Of a stretch of DNA of 64,000 nucleotides, positions 51,801 to 61,565 are shown in pieces. The stretch is from Chryseobacterium sp. MYb7 (GTDB lineage: Bacteria > Bacteroidota > Bacteroidia > Flavobacteriales > Weeksellaceae). A program made the translations under genes and the position numbers. Position 1 is the first letter of the stretch; each line of letters begins with the position of its first letter. The stretch covers positions 1 to 64,000 of the forward strand of contig NZ_PCOU01000017.1 in the NCBI RefSeq assembly GCF_002979455.1, in the 5' to 3' direction. The notes under the pieces were generated by a model. It was not told where the DNA came from, did not search any database, and saw nothing but the letters and a program-made list of their open reading frames with translations.

Positions 51801-53516
51801 TTACAGATCCTTCAAAATCCTGTCAAGCTCCAGATCTCGTTTCTGAATAATATCATCATCAGAATACTCAATAAATTCATCGATTCTTACGCCTACCTTT
51901 TGGGTTTGGGAACCATCATAATAGAAAATACCATTTCCTGTAAATTCAAGATTGTAGCCACCAGGAAGTTTTATTATTCTGATATCGCCGTCAGCACCAG
52001 CTGTTCTTTGGCCAATGGTTTTGGATTGAGGAAAGATATTCTGAAGATTCATCGTGTTCCATTCGCTCATGCTTAGAGTTTCAGGATTAACGATCATAAA
52101 AACTTTTCCTTTGTAAGGATGAGTGGTTTTATTTTTAATATCAGCGTAATAAGTTCCAAATTCGTCATAGCTGATCGGAATATACGTTCCTACATTTTTT
52201 GGATTGGGTTTATAATATTCTCCAAAATGGTTTTCTACTGGAGAGAAATATTTGTAAACATAATGAAATACAAAACCTCCCCAGTCCGGATATCCTCTCA
52301 TATCAAAGACAATTGCTTTTTTCGAGGAAGCTTCTCTGAAAATAGAATCCATATGCTCATCCAACTTATCATCAGGGATATTATTTGTGAAAGCAAAGGC
52401 ATCATTGATTTTAAAATAGGCAATATCTTTATGATCTATTGTATATTGCTGCTTCTGACGGATTTTGTTATGGATATATTGCGTCACGATGGCTAGTTGT
52501 TGTTTATCAGTAAAATTAACAAATTCAGTCTCTGCAAGATAGGTTTTCTTATCTTTTGACTGTATTTTCAAGCTTTTGCGAGACAGATTATCAGACCAGA
52601 TCAGGTTTTTCTGAAAATCCGATATCAGGTACAAAAATGTTTCGGGATTGGAGGTAGAAAGCAGTTCTTTCTTTTCTTTAAGTATCTCACGGATATTTTT
52701 ACCATTGACCTCTGTTATTTGATCTCCGACATGAATATTGGCTTTGGAACAGATTTCGGGTAAAATAAGCTTGGTTACCAATAGATGATCTTTAATGATC
52801 ACATAATCGAAAGGCGGATAGTATAATCTGTGGAAAATTTCATTTTTGAAGTTCAGCTCATTATAAAATCTGAATGAATGGGTGTCTTCCATTTTAGAAA
52901 CTACTTTTGCCAGAATGATCTCAAAGTCTTTTCTGGAAGTGCAATGAATAGTCTGATCTACCAGATCTGAGAAATAAACATCCGCATTTTTATCCATCAG
53001 ATATTTGTGCGGATAAAGATAATCGATAGCACCCTGTAATTTGGCTAGTGCCAGTAAACGGTGTGCTAAAGACAGATTTTCATCTTTTTTGAATTCGTTG
53101 ATTTTAGAATCAGATTGTTTGTCTTTCTTTTCAGTTTCAGCAACAAATCTATGATTGTAAATATCATTTAATAGTATCTTGTTTTCTGAACTGATCTTTT
53201 TATTTTTCTGATACCATTTGAAGTTTTGATTAACCGCCAGTACATCTTTTGGGTTATCAATTACCGGAGCACTGGTAAAGGTATTACTCAGACCTTTTGA
53301 GAGAAGAGTAATGATTGTATTTTCATCTGTCTTTTCATTGACTTTTCCAATCGTTGCCAAAAACAGACTGTCGGTATCTTTTTTTCCTTCGGCAAAATCA
53401 GGATGGTAATATTTTATGAAATTCCAGGTCTTCATAAAATAAGTGTAGCTGCCCTTTTGAGCACAAACTGTAGCATGGAAAGCCATCACAAAAAACAAAA
53501 TAAAAACATTCTTCAT
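51801..53516 (-). CDS. S41 family peptidase
   Basis: 571 residues, signal peptide MKNVFILFFVMAFHATVCAQ. Includes a tricorn-like N-part (about 20-240), a PDZ-like segment (LILPEICSKANIHVGDQITEVNGKNI, about 245-270) and the C-terminal S41 catalytic core with KAIVFDMRGYPDWGG (about 410) and the nucleophile region MIVNPETLSMSEWNTM (about 475, Ser). Exported, periplasmic or surface. Encoded last in the long minus-strand block of small exported proteins; whether it belongs with them functionally is unclear. Confidence 0.87.
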   Translation of the reverse strand: MKNVFILFFVMAFHATVCAQKGSYTYFMKTWNFIKYYHPDFAEGKKDTDSLFLATIGKVNEKTDENTIITLLSKGLSNTFTSAPVIDNPKDVLAVNQNFKWYQKNKKISSENKILLNDIYNHRFVAETEKKDKQSDSKINEFKKDENLSLAHRLLALAKLQGAIDYLYPHKYLMDKNADVYFSDLVDQTIHCTSRKDFEIILAKVVSKMEDTHSFRFYNELNFKNEIFHRLYYPPFDYVIIKDHLLVTKLILPEICSKANIHVGDQITEVNGKNIREILKEKKELLSTSNPETFLYLISDFQKNLIWSDNLSRKSLKIQSKDKKTYLAETEFVNFTDKQQLAIVTQYIHNKIRQKQQYTIDHKDIAYFKINDAFAFTNNIPDDKLDEHMDSIFREASSKKAIVFDMRGYPDWGGFVFHYVYKYFSPVENHFGEYYKPNPKNVGTYIPISYDEFGTYYADIKNKTTHPYKGKVFMIVNPETLSMSEWNTMNLQNIFPQSKTIGQRTAGADGDIRIIKLPGGYNLEFTGNGIFYYDGSQTQKVGVRIDEFIEYSDDDIIQKRDLELDRILKDL

Positions 53517-53606
53517 TTGGTTGAATTTGTGATGTAAAATACACTTTTTAAAGTGTATTTCTATATTTATTTTTAGGTTTTAAAGGAGATAGTTGAATTA
53601 AGCACT

Positions 53607-53981
53607 TTATAGTTTTTTAGATCTTACAGGAATTCTTTTCTTTACTAAATGAATGTATTTTTCATCACATTCTTTAAAATGCCAATATGGATTCCTTGAA
53701 TTCCCTGAATTTTGAATCGAAATTGTATCATTCGAAAACAATCCACTAATACCATCCAAAAAATAAAGATATGTTGCATTATTTTCTTTATCTACCCTTA
53801 CAATTCCTTTTATTTTCTTACCTTTTTTAACATTAAAAACAAAATGTTTCATACTGTCAACTTTTAGAGAAATTTTACATTTAGATCCATATGAGAAATA
53901 ATCTCCCGACATACTTTGAGAATGTAAAAAGTATGGAAACAATAAAAATAGTAAGAAGATTGATTTTATTATTTTCATCAC
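53607..53981 (-). CDS. small exported protein, unknown
   Basis: 124 residues with signal peptide (MMKIIKSIFLLFLLFPYFLHS). The mature part is beta-rich with KCKISLKVDSMKHFVF and KKIKGIVRVDKENNATYLYFLDG and a basic C-terminus. No family recognised. One of several short exported proteins (53607-56685) on the same strand downstream of T6SS effector genes, so an orphan immunity protein is conceivable. 18 nt behind the next gene. Confidence 0.65.
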   Translation of the reverse strand: MMKIIKSIFLLFLLFPYFLHSQSMSGDYFSYGSKCKISLKVDSMKHFVFNVKKGKKIKGIVRVDKENNATYLYFLDGISGLFSNDTISIQNSGNSRNPYWHFKECDEKYIHLVKKRIPVRSKKL

Positions 53982-53999
53982 CTTTTATACTTAAATATT

Positions 54000-54944
54000 T
54001 TATTTTGATGAAATAATTTTAGAAATACTCGTTGAGTTTAGCGTAAAGACATTTGTTGGAAATCTTTTATAAGAAAGCTGTTTTGTTTCATATCGGGTTT
54101 CTTTTCCTAATCCTACCTGAACTGAAGTCACTTTTTCATCATATATATTTTTGTTTGGATCTATAAAGATTTCACTGTCAGTAACAAGCCTACTTTCAAT
54201 ATTGATATGCTTGGAATATTTCAAAGATCCTTTATTGGACGGTAACGTTTTTTTCTCCAGTTCCTGATCTCCTTCTACAGATTCTTTTAAAACATATTTT
54301 GGCATTCCTTTATCGTCATATGAAAACTTCAGATTCCATTTGTCCAGATAATCACTTGCCTGGGTTCTATAGGATTCCATATAGCCTTTTAATATTTTAA
54401 AATCTTTATGTTTGTACTTTTCATATGAAGAGATATACTTTAAATCACCAAGATTATATCCTGGCAGAAAGTCTTCCAAAAAATCAATAAGATCTGGAAT
54501 GTTTAAATACTCATCAACGTTTTTCTGTAAAAAGCTGAAATAAGGAGCATTTAAATAAAATACATCCTTGTCTCCCACTAAAATTGTTTTATCATTTTCA
54601 TTGAAAGCAATTTTAAGATTGTTTGTATAACTTTCATTTTTAGAGGTTAACAAAAGAGTATTTTCATTTTTTGTTAAGGTATATACATCTGGTACTTTCT
54701 TTTCTGATGCCTGCGAGTCTGTAAATCTGTAAAAAGCAATACTGTCTTTTTTCGGACTGAATATATAAATAAGGTTATTTGTGCTTGTCTTATCTTTTTT
54801 ATCAATTCTTTTATCATCAACATATTCTCCCTTGTCAATAGTTTTATTAACAATATGAGTAACAATATATGATTTAGGTGCTTGTGCACAGGCATTTGTA
54901 TGAAATACCGCCAGAATGAATAGTATGTATGCTAATTTTCTCAT
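54000..54944 (-). CDS. exported protein, unknown
   Basis: 314 residues. Signal peptide MRKLAYILFILAVFHTNACAQ. Mature chain is charged, rich in Lys, Asp and Tyr, with YILKESVEGDQELEKK-like amphipathic stretches and no membrane helix. Nothing recognisable by motif. Followed 18 nt later by another exported protein gene on the same strand and probably cotranscribed. Confidence 0.65.
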   Translation of the reverse strand: MRKLAYILFILAVFHTNACAQAPKSYIVTHIVNKTIDKGEYVDDKRIDKKDKTSTNNLIYIFSPKKDSIAFYRFTDSQASEKKVPDVYTLTKNENTLLLTSKNESYTNNLKIAFNENDKTILVGDKDVFYLNAPYFSFLQKNVDEYLNIPDLIDFLEDFLPGYNLGDLKYISSYEKYKHKDFKILKGYMESYRTQASDYLDKWNLKFSYDDKGMPKYVLKESVEGDQELEKKTLPSNKGSLKYSKHINIESRLVTDSEIFIDPNKNIYDEKVTSVQVGLGKETRYETKQLSYKRFPTNVFTLNSTSISKIISSK

Positions 54945-55048
54945 TGTTTAATATAGAGACAATTTTACTTTTCCATTTTAATTCCCATTAATATAAAAAT
55001 CAGCAGATAGGTTGCTCTAATTTTTTTAATAAACATATAATCTTATTA

Positions 55049-55732
55049 TTATATCAATCTCTTCCTATATTGTGGTGCAATAAATTTCTCAATTTCTTTC
55101 CACGTAAAAGAGACTGAATATTCAGGATAACCGCTATTGGTTCTATTTTTTTCATCATAAAAAATGAAATCTATGCCTGTTATGTTTCCTGCGGTATTGG
55201 TGCTTATTTTATATTGACTGAGATTCTTTATAGGAAAGGATATACTTTTATCTGTCTTTAATTTTTTACGACATACCTGCAAAAGCATTTTTTTGTTGAC
55301 GAACAGGTTTTCACCAACTTCTGTATCATTCATTTCGTCAAAGAAATAAAAGACTGTAGCTTCCCATGGGGAGCCATAAGACTGAATATGTACTGATACA
55401 TTAAGCAATCCATTTTTATTCAGATAAATTTTATAATTTTCAAATCCATATTGGTTATCACGCAGTGAATTTGTTGAAATTAAGTTTTTTAAAGTATCTT
55501 TTTTGGCGTTTAATCTTTTCTCGGGACTGTCAAAAAAAGTACCATTAAAAAGGTCATAGCTTTTTTGAATTTTCTTATAAATTCCGGTATTCTTAGTTTC
55601 TATTTTTAATTCCTGCAACTCAAAACATTCCTTAGAAATACAGACTGAATCTTTTAAAACAAATACATCCTGAGCATATGAAGACAGGCTAAACAAAAAA
55701 ATAAATAATATATTGAATAGGTATTTTATCAT
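55049..55732 (-). CDS. exported protein with a decayed paralogue nearby
   Basis: 227 residues, signal peptide MIKYLFNILFIFLFSLSSYA. The C-terminal 50 residues (TAGNITGIDFIFYDEKNRTNSGYPEYSVSFTWKEIEKFI) recur, mutated, in the pseudogene at 56700-56889, which also carries the first eight residues. No domain recognised. Family of unknown role in a T6SS-linked array; immunity function is a guess. Confidence 0.65.
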   Translation of the reverse strand: MIKYLFNILFIFLFSLSSYAQDVFVLKDSVCISKECFELQELKIETKNTGIYKKIQKSYDLFNGTFFDSPEKRLNAKKDTLKNLISTNSLRDNQYGFENYKIYLNKNGLLNVSVHIQSYGSPWEATVFYFFDEMNDTEVGENLFVNKKMLLQVCRKKLKTDKSISFPIKNLSQYKISTNTAGNITGIDFIFYDEKNRTNSGYPEYSVSFTWKEIEKFIAPQYRKRLI

Positions 55733-55799
55733 TTTTTAATATTTAAATAGTCCACCAAAAGCATCTCTTCTCTTGCCATTGAATACAAATAGAATCTTA

Positions 55800-56237
55800 T
55801 CAAAATATTACTTTACCATCATTAACCCATTTATTTTTTTTATTCCATTTCCCTCCACAATCTGTTTGTAGTTCCATCACTACCTTTCTATTAAGAACAT
55901 CAACAATAACACATAAATAATTCTCGTATAATGTTTTGTTGGTTCCGTCTTCCACATATCCCTTAGAAATATAATCCATTACTATAAATCTTTTATTTGG
56001 GGAAATACTTAAAATTTGTCCTCCAGAATAATTTGCATTATCATAACCTTTTATTTTATACTTTTTACCACTTTTCAGAATAAAAGGTTCTTGATACATA
56101 TTAAATTCTTTATTATATCCATTAAACCCTAATTTGCAACATTTTGAAATAGAAATAAGAGGCAAATCCTTTTTCGTCTGCGAATAGGTTATATAATTAA
56201 TTAATAATAAAAATATGAGGAAGAATTTTTTCAACAT
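55800..56237 (-). CDS. small exported protein, unknown
   Basis: 145 residues with signal peptide MLKKFFLIFLLLINYITYS. Contains a CC pair (SISKCCKLGFNGYNKEF), a Tyr/Gly-rich beta region and a single Cys near the end (LQTDCGGKWNKK). Not similar enough to its neighbours to be called a paralogue. Small exported protein of the same array; function unknown. Confidence 0.62.
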   Translation of the reverse strand: MLKKFFLIFLLLINYITYSQTKKDLPLISISKCCKLGFNGYNKEFNMYQEPFILKSGKKYKIKGYDNANYSGGQILSISPNKRFIVMDYISKGYVEDGTNKTLYENYLCVIVDVLNRKVVMELQTDCGGKWNKKNKWVNDGKVIF

Positions 56238-56310
56238 TTCGTTTTTAATTCAGTATACTTAAATAAATATATTTTATTTTATAAATAATTAATCAAGAAC
56301 TTGTGGTAGA

Positions 56311-56685
56311 TTAATCTGTCTTTTGTTCAAATTCCTTAAGAATCTTGAAATAATATTTATGTTTATTTCTTTTAAAATAAAGTCTATCTCCAACAATATT
56401 ATTTCCTAGAAAAGTTCTCTTGATAATTAAAAAATTCTTTTTACAACAATCAGCGGTAACTTCTATCGGGGCATTATTCCAATAATTAACTTTTTTTATA
56501 TTTAAATTTTTACCCAACCATTTATTATCTTTCTTGTCGATTGATAAATAGACACTATCTTCTCGTACTTGTTGATGAATTATAATATTGGTATTTAAAG
56601 CTTTATTCCAAATTTTTATTTCTTGAGCTTTGTTAACAATTCCCATTAATAAAAAAATCAATGAATAGATCATCTTAAATTTCAT
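56311..56685 (-). CDS. small exported protein, unknown
   Basis: 124 residues. Signal peptide-like MKFKMIYSLIFLLMGIVNKAQ, then a polar chain with a CC pair (VTADCCKKNFLIIKRTF) and basic C-terminus (YFKRNKHKYYFKILKE). No recognised domain. Part of the same exported-protein array, 73 nt from the 55800 gene. Confidence 0.62.
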   Translation of the reverse strand: MKFKMIYSLIFLLMGIVNKAQEIKIWNKALNTNIIIHQQVREDSVYLSIDKKDNKWLGKNLNIKKVNYWNNAPIEVTADCCKKNFLIIKRTFLGNNIVGDRLYFKRNKHKYYFKILKEFEQKTD

Positions 56686-56699
56686 GATGATGATATATT

Positions 56700-56889
56700 A
56701 TTTTTTGTATCAAACGCCTTTTGTACTTCAGCGCAATAAGCTTATTAATTTCTTTCTGTGTAAAAGAAACTGAATATTCAGGATAACCGCTATTAGTTCT
56801 TTTCTTCTCATCATAAAAAATGAAATTTATGTCCATTATGTTTCCTGTGGCATTTGTGTTTATTATATATTGAATAGGTATTTTATCAT
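56700..56889 (-). pseudogene. remnant of a 55049-family gene
   Basis: On the minus strand, ATG 56889 encodes MIKYLFNI and meets a stop at once; the next frame reads ATGNIMDINFIFYDEKKRTN and SGYPEYSVSFTQKEINKLIA, close to the C-terminus of the 55049 protein. The middle of the gene is deleted and the frame is shifted. Its start overlaps the 3' end of the TPR lipoprotein gene. Confidence 0.8.
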
Positions 56890-57716
56890 TTTATTCTTTC
56901 TTCCACATATTTTGGAACTTTATTAAGATCTTTTTTTTGGGATTTCATTAAAGAAAGGTATGTTTTATAATTTTCTGCAGCTTTCTCTTTTTTTCCTATG
57001 TTCCAATAGCTGTTTGCAATATTAAGATAAGCTACAACCCGATCTGGATATTTTTGAATTATCTTTTGCAATACATTAACCGATACTGCTGGGTTGATAT
57101 TTTCAAGGTTCAAAGCAAAATCATTTATTTTAGTAATGTTATGGGATGAAATAATAACATAATCTAACCAGCTTTTATCTGCAACCCAATCATAATAGCT
57201 AAATTTTGTCTTAGAAAAATCAGCCGCCTCTAATTGTATTGCAGCATCGTTATCTGCTTCAACCGAAAAATAACTTTCTTTGTATTTATAAAGATTAAAA
57301 CTATTGTTTGAAAATTTTAATGTAAAATCAATAACAGAATATTTATCCGAAGCAACAGGAGCAATGCAAGTTGTATAAGAAAGTAAATTATTTTCAAACT
57401 TTAAATTGTCAATATTCATATCGGATTTACCACTGCATTCTTTACATGGAAAAATCATATCATTTTCATAAGTAGATAATTCTGTATTATTTTTATTCTT
57501 AAAAACAATAATTAGCTTTCTTTGAGTGGGTTCCTCAGGTTCTTTTGCATTTTTTAATGTTAGAACGTATAAATCGTCACGAGTTCCATCATTATTAAAG
57601 TCATTATGGAGCTGAGCTACAATTTCATTTGATTTTAATAAAGACTCTACTTTAGACGATTGGGAATGACAACTGATCCCCGAAAGCAGAAGTAATAAAG
57701 AAATTTTATTTATCAT
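56886..57716 (-). CDS. TPR-containing lipoprotein, candidate immunity protein
   Basis: 276 residues from ATG 57716 (the frame's longer start lies inside the GH19 gene). Lipoprotein signal MINKISLLLLLSGISCHSQS. The first part has an LHNDFNNDGTRDDLYVLTL stretch typical of the FG-GAP-like repeats; the C-terminus is TPR-like (VVAYLNIANSYWNIGKKEKAAENYKTYLSLM). The start codon overlaps the stop of the PAAR/GH19 effector gene by 11 nt, so translation is coupled. A lipoprotein coupled to a cell-wall-active effector fits an immunity role, by inference only. Confidence 0.72.
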   Translation of the reverse strand: MINKISLLLLLSGISCHSQSSKVESLLKSNEIVAQLHNDFNNDGTRDDLYVLTLKNAKEPEEPTQRKLIIVFKNKNNTELSTYENDMIFPCKECSGKSDMNIDNLKFENNLLSYTTCIAPVASDKYSVIDFTLKFSNNSFNLYKYKESYFSVEADNDAAIQLEAADFSKTKFSYYDWVADKSWLDYVIISSHNITKINDFALNLENINPAVSVNVLQKIIQKYPDRVVAYLNIANSYWNIGKKEKAAENYKTYLSLMKSQKKDLNKVPKYVEERIK

Positions 57717-59019
57717 CTTTAAATATTTTAACAGTTCTATCAAAAGCATCTCTTCTGTCACTATATGATTTTGTAGAATAATTTATTTTTGCCGTTATTG
57801 AATTTACAACGTCATGTGTTGCACCATTCTTAGTTAGCGTGTTAGCCTTTTTTAAAATCCAATCTCCTAATCCGGCAAAAACCGCTTCCTTCGCTGTAAA
57901 TGTTGATTTACCTAATGATAAATCAATTCCTGATTCGGGTAATCTAGTATCAATTATTTCCTGAATACTCTTATAATTGCTCCTTCCTGTTATTTGCATT
58001 AGCCCACGTCCTCTAAACTTCCATCCATCTCCTTCTTTTACGTTTCCTAGTTTATAATCTTTTCCTCTATTGTCATCATCATAAGCTATATTAGCAATTT
58101 TCTCCTGATCTGCAGCATGTACAAGTTTCTTCTTTTTAGTTTTGGGGTCAACTTCACTTTTACGCCCTATTTCGTCTGCATAATCATAATATTTTTTATT
58201 GTTTTTGAAAACAGAAAAAGGATAACCAGACCTTAATGCTTCAACTGAATAATTTAAGCTTTCTCCATTAAACGCTCCCGATAAATCACTACTACTTTCA
58301 ACAAATGCTTGGGCAAAAAAATGAGACCTATTAAGACATGTATTAAGTTCAAATATTTCATATAATTTTTTAGATTCTCCTTTTACGGTATATGATTTAT
58401 TCAGTTCATCCACTATACCTTGCATCCAAGTAAGATTAGAAGCATCTGGCCAAACTTTTTTTATTTGTGCTAATGTAAAATCGTCTGAACATGGGCTTTT
58501 TTTCTTTTCCTGCTCCGGTACCGGCGCTCCCTTCGGATCAATTTTTTCCGGCACATTTACCTGTCCGGAGGTTACAAATTCTATTTTCCCTGACTCTGGC
58601 GGTATATTTCCCGGCATTTTTCCTGTTCCTGGTAAAGTAGATTTTTTTAGCAGCACAAAGTTTTCCTGCACTTTTGCAGTTCCAAAATCCTGCCATTCTG
58701 TAAGGGAAATCATCTGAAAACCATCATCAAAGATAAAATTAGGAATTTGTTTTTCTACGATAGTTCCTGTAAGTTTATCCTGTGTTGTGGGTACATTATT
58801 CAACACTTTGAATGTTCCCAAATGAGCATTGAATTTTATTTTGGCTCCGTCTATGGCCAATAATAAACCTTCCTCTGTTTTATCTTTTTCCTCATTTTCG
58901 GCACGTTTATCATCCATCTTCTTCTTATTATCAGTCTTCATTTTGTCATTATCCTGTGCTGTATTCTGAGTTTGAGTTTCCGGAGTATTTCCTTCTCCAT
59001 TGTTCTTTAACCTATCCAT
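57706..59019 (-). CDS. T6SS effector: PAAR-like (DUF4280) plus GH19 domain
   Basis: 437 residues. After a charged lead (1-45), a PAAR-like DUF4280-type domain (about 48-165; GAKIKFNAHLGTFKVLNN, IVEKQIPNFIFDDGFQMISL) and a GH19/lysozyme-like domain (about 185-437; HFFAQAFVESSSDLSGAFNGESLNY with the catalytic-Glu region, GDGWKFRGRGLMQITGRSNYK). PAAR-like domains tip the T6SS spike; GH19 cleaves cell-wall or chitin polymers. No signal peptide, as expected for a T6SS cargo. Stop overlaps the start of the lipoprotein gene after it, and its start overlaps the 59007 gene by 13 nt. Confidence 0.82.
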   Translation of the reverse strand: MDRLKNNGEGNTPETQTQNTAQDNDKMKTDNKKKMDDKRAENEEKDKTEEGLLLAIDGAKIKFNAHLGTFKVLNNVPTTQDKLTGTIVEKQIPNFIFDDGFQMISLTEWQDFGTAKVQENFVLLKKSTLPGTGKMPGNIPPESGKIEFVTSGQVNVPEKIDPKGAPVPEQEKKKSPCSDDFTLAQIKKVWPDASNLTWMQGIVDELNKSYTVKGESKKLYEIFELNTCLNRSHFFAQAFVESSSDLSGAFNGESLNYSVEALRSGYPFSVFKNNKKYYDYADEIGRKSEVDPKTKKKKLVHAADQEKIANIAYDDDNRGKDYKLGNVKEGDGWKFRGRGLMQITGRSNYKSIQEIIDTRLPESGIDLSLGKSTFTAKEAVFAGLGDWILKKANTLTKNGATHDVVNSITAKINYSTKSYSDRRDAFDRTVKIFKDDK

Positions 59020-59702
59020 AATAATGAATGTTTTAAGTGAGAATTCTGTTTTTTAATGGCTACAAAACCTTCTTCATACTGGTTTCCTTTGCAGATAAAT
59101 ATTCCTCTGAAATCATCAATTTCTGTATGTTCCAGGTTTTGAGCAGAGATTTTTAAAGTCATTTTCTCTCCATTTTTTTCGGGAATCATGATTTCTGTAA
59201 ATCCTTCCGGAGAGATTCTTTTTCTTTTGGTATCGAATGAATCCAGCAAACCGTTGAAGAGCAATCCAAACATATTATAGCCTGTCAAAAAATCAATCAG
59301 TTTTGTTTCATCTTCCAATAGGCTGCTGATCTGGCTGAAATAGTTATCAATAGCATCACCTTTATGGGTTTTCGATAATTCAGACTGAATTTTACCCCAT
59401 CTTAAACGCAGGAAAAGCAGATTATCTAGGGCAGTTATATTCCCTTCGCTATCTACCCTGAGTTCCAGTTCATCAAACAGATAGCTGAGCTTTCTTATCA
59501 ATTTTCCCATAGCAGTATCATTATCCGAAAAATCGAATTCAACTACCAGAATCTGAAATTGATGTTCTTCTTTTATTTTCCCAAGATAATATACTTCAAT
59601 TTCCCGGGCATAGCTTTTTGTAATGGCATAAACCGGGTTTCTCTGCTCTGTAACAATGGTTTCAAGCCTATATGTTTTCCGATGAAGATTTTCCAGCAGC
59701 AT
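59007..59702 (-). CDS. T6SS-cluster protein of unknown function
   Basis: 231 residues, no signal peptide, no membrane helix. Reads as alpha/beta with Leu-rich helices (MGKLIRKLSYLFDELELRVD, AIDNYFSQISSLLEDETKLIDFLTGYNMFGLLFNG). No named family recognised. It lies between the Tle-like lipase gene (5 nt gap) and the PAAR/GH19 gene (13-nt overlap), the usual place of an adaptor/chaperone loading effectors on VgrG, so that role is inferred from position. Confidence 0.7.
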   Translation of the reverse strand: MLLENLHRKTYRLETIVTEQRNPVYAITKSYAREIEVYYLGKIKEEHQFQILVVEFDFSDNDTAMGKLIRKLSYLFDELELRVDSEGNITALDNLLFLRLRWGKIQSELSKTHKGDAIDNYFSQISSLLEDETKLIDFLTGYNMFGLLFNGLLDSFDTKRKRISPEGFTEIMIPEKNGEKMTLKISAQNLEHTEIDDFRGIFICKGNQYEEGFVAIKKQNSHLKHSLLWIG

Positions 59703-59707
59703 AAAAA

Positions 59708-61543
59708 TTATTTCAGGGGATATACTATTCTTTCATAATTACTATTGGGATCCATTCCCATCCAGTCTCTGTTTGCCGACCAATGAAGATATTTGTTACG
59801 CATAATTCTCAATAATGTCTGAGGATGATAGGCAGTAACTACCACCTCCTGCAGCGTCTTTGTCTTAATGGTATTACCGTCTTTATCAACTACCTCATCA
59901 GGTATCGGTTCCTGCACCGGTTCTGGTTCCGGATTTTCTAATCTCTCTCTTGCTCTTTCCTCTTTTTCTTTTTTAACTTCTTCATCTGTTTTGAAATTCC
60001 ATTTTTGTCCGTCCTCAAAGACATAATGATGCAAAATATCTTTAGCTTGATTCAGACAATTATCATGCTGTATAGAATAGGTGGTTTCTGTTTTTATGTT
60101 CAACTGATGATCATACAGATTTTTTCCAAATTCTTCCATAAACTGAAGCGGAATATAGCTGTATTCTTTTCTGAGGAAACGAATTCCTGTAATCTTACGA
60201 TATACTGCCCCCATTGTTAGAACATTCAGGAAGCTGTTATTAATTGTTATCTGCTCCTCATCAAACCAATGTTCATCAATCAATTGCTGCCTGCGCTTGT
60301 TTAAAAACCAAACCGGTTTATGATTAGACGTTTCTATTTCATCTACTGTTTCTTTTCCGTTTTCATAAGCACCCCCAATATCACAGTGAACACCTGGAAA
60401 TTCTTTTTCTATGCTGCCCGGGAACCTTGTTAATGAGAAGTTTTCCCGATGTTCATTTCCTGCTGTAAAATGAACTGCTTTGAAGTAAGACCCTGGATTC
60501 AGCAGCTGTAATTGTTCTACATCATCTCCGAAGTTATACCTGGATCCTAATGTAGAATGCTTCATTCCTTCCCATCCTACACGTTTCAACGTTCCCATAT
60601 CACCATATTCTTCATAAGATGATACGGTGTCATACACCCCGATAAAGCGAACATCCAGTTCCAGATCTTCCAATTCTTCTTTGCTCATAATATCTTTACT
60701 TAAAAGATAATATCCCAAAAAGCCAAATTTCGGAAGTTTTCCATCCACAAGGTAATTAGGATCTACCTCCATTTTATCTTTATCTATCCATATGTCTCCA
60801 TATTCCGGAACTGTAATGGGTCCTTCAGGAGAATCCATTTGGGTATAGCCTGTTATCTTTCTAGATTTTTTTATCTCAACATCAACGGGTCTTTTCTTCC
60901 CATTGATTTCGTAGGCAAAATTTCTTGCGGCGGCGGCTCCACGGCTGAATCCGAAAGTATCAATGGTGATTTTAGTTAATGCTTTTTTCTTAATTAATTG
61001 CTTTTTTAAGACATCAATCCTATCAGCAACCATTTCACATCCCTTTCTTACTTTCCCTCGCACTCCTGTTTTACCTGAACCATATTGGAACCCATCATCC
61101 ACATCTCTGGTATTATTCAATGTACCAATCCCTTCTACATAAACTCCGTACGTTACCTGTTTACAGCATTTATACATTCTTGCCACATTTGTATAATCGT
61201 TACTAAAACTGTTATCTACACCTTGTTTGTCCAGCCATTCCCTATGGCTGGCTTTGAGATATCTTTCATACTCAGAATCATTATCTGTTATATTTTTATT
61301 TTTAAGCTGTTTATATTCCTTTTCCTGTAATGCTCTTGTATCTTCAATTGCTTTTTCTTTTTTCGATATTTCTTCATCATTGTCTGTGCTCTCCATTTTA
61401 TTTTTTCCATCTCTGTACTTTAATCTTAATTCACTATTTTTCAGATTATTCAAAGTACCATCAAAGAACACTCCTATTTCCAAATGCAATTCATCTACAG
61501 GAGGTTTAGCATTGCCTGTGTTGTATACTAATGTTTTTCCCAT
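59708..61543 (-). CDS. DUF2235 family T6SS lipase effector (Tle-like)
   Basis: 611 residues. N-terminal DUF2235 alpha/beta hydrolase: HLEIGVFFDGTLNN (about 21-34) and the nucleophile elbow TIDTFGFSRGAAAARNFAYEI (Ser about 201), later FIGVYDTVSSYEEYGDMG and FPGVHCDIGGAYENG (Asp and His region). DUF2235 proteins linked to VgrG are phospholipase effectors of the Tle1 group. No signal peptide. The C-terminal 100 residues have a Pro/Glu-rich linker and a VVVTAYHPQTLLRIM tail. Neighbour DUF2931 lipoprotein is a plausible immunity protein. Confidence 0.83.
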   Translation of the reverse strand: MGKTLVYNTGNAKPPVDELHLEIGVFFDGTLNNLKNSELRLKYRDGKNKMESTDNDEEISKKEKAIEDTRALQEKEYKQLKNKNITDNDSEYERYLKASHREWLDKQGVDNSFSNDYTNVARMYKCCKQVTYGVYVEGIGTLNNTRDVDDGFQYGSGKTGVRGKVRKGCEMVADRIDVLKKQLIKKKALTKITIDTFGFSRGAAAARNFAYEINGKKRPVDVEIKKSRKITGYTQMDSPEGPITVPEYGDIWIDKDKMEVDPNYLVDGKLPKFGFLGYYLLSKDIMSKEELEDLELDVRFIGVYDTVSSYEEYGDMGTLKRVGWEGMKHSTLGSRYNFGDDVEQLQLLNPGSYFKAVHFTAGNEHRENFSLTRFPGSIEKEFPGVHCDIGGAYENGKETVDEIETSNHKPVWFLNKRRQQLIDEHWFDEEQITINNSFLNVLTMGAVYRKITGIRFLRKEYSYIPLQFMEEFGKNLYDHQLNIKTETTYSIQHDNCLNQAKDILHHYVFEDGQKWNFKTDEEVKKEKEERARERLENPEPEPVQEPIPDEVVDKDGNTIKTKTLQEVVVTAYHPQTLLRIMRNKYLHWSANRDWMGMDPNSNYERIVYPLK

Positions 61544-61565
61544 AACTAATCATTCTTATAATCAA

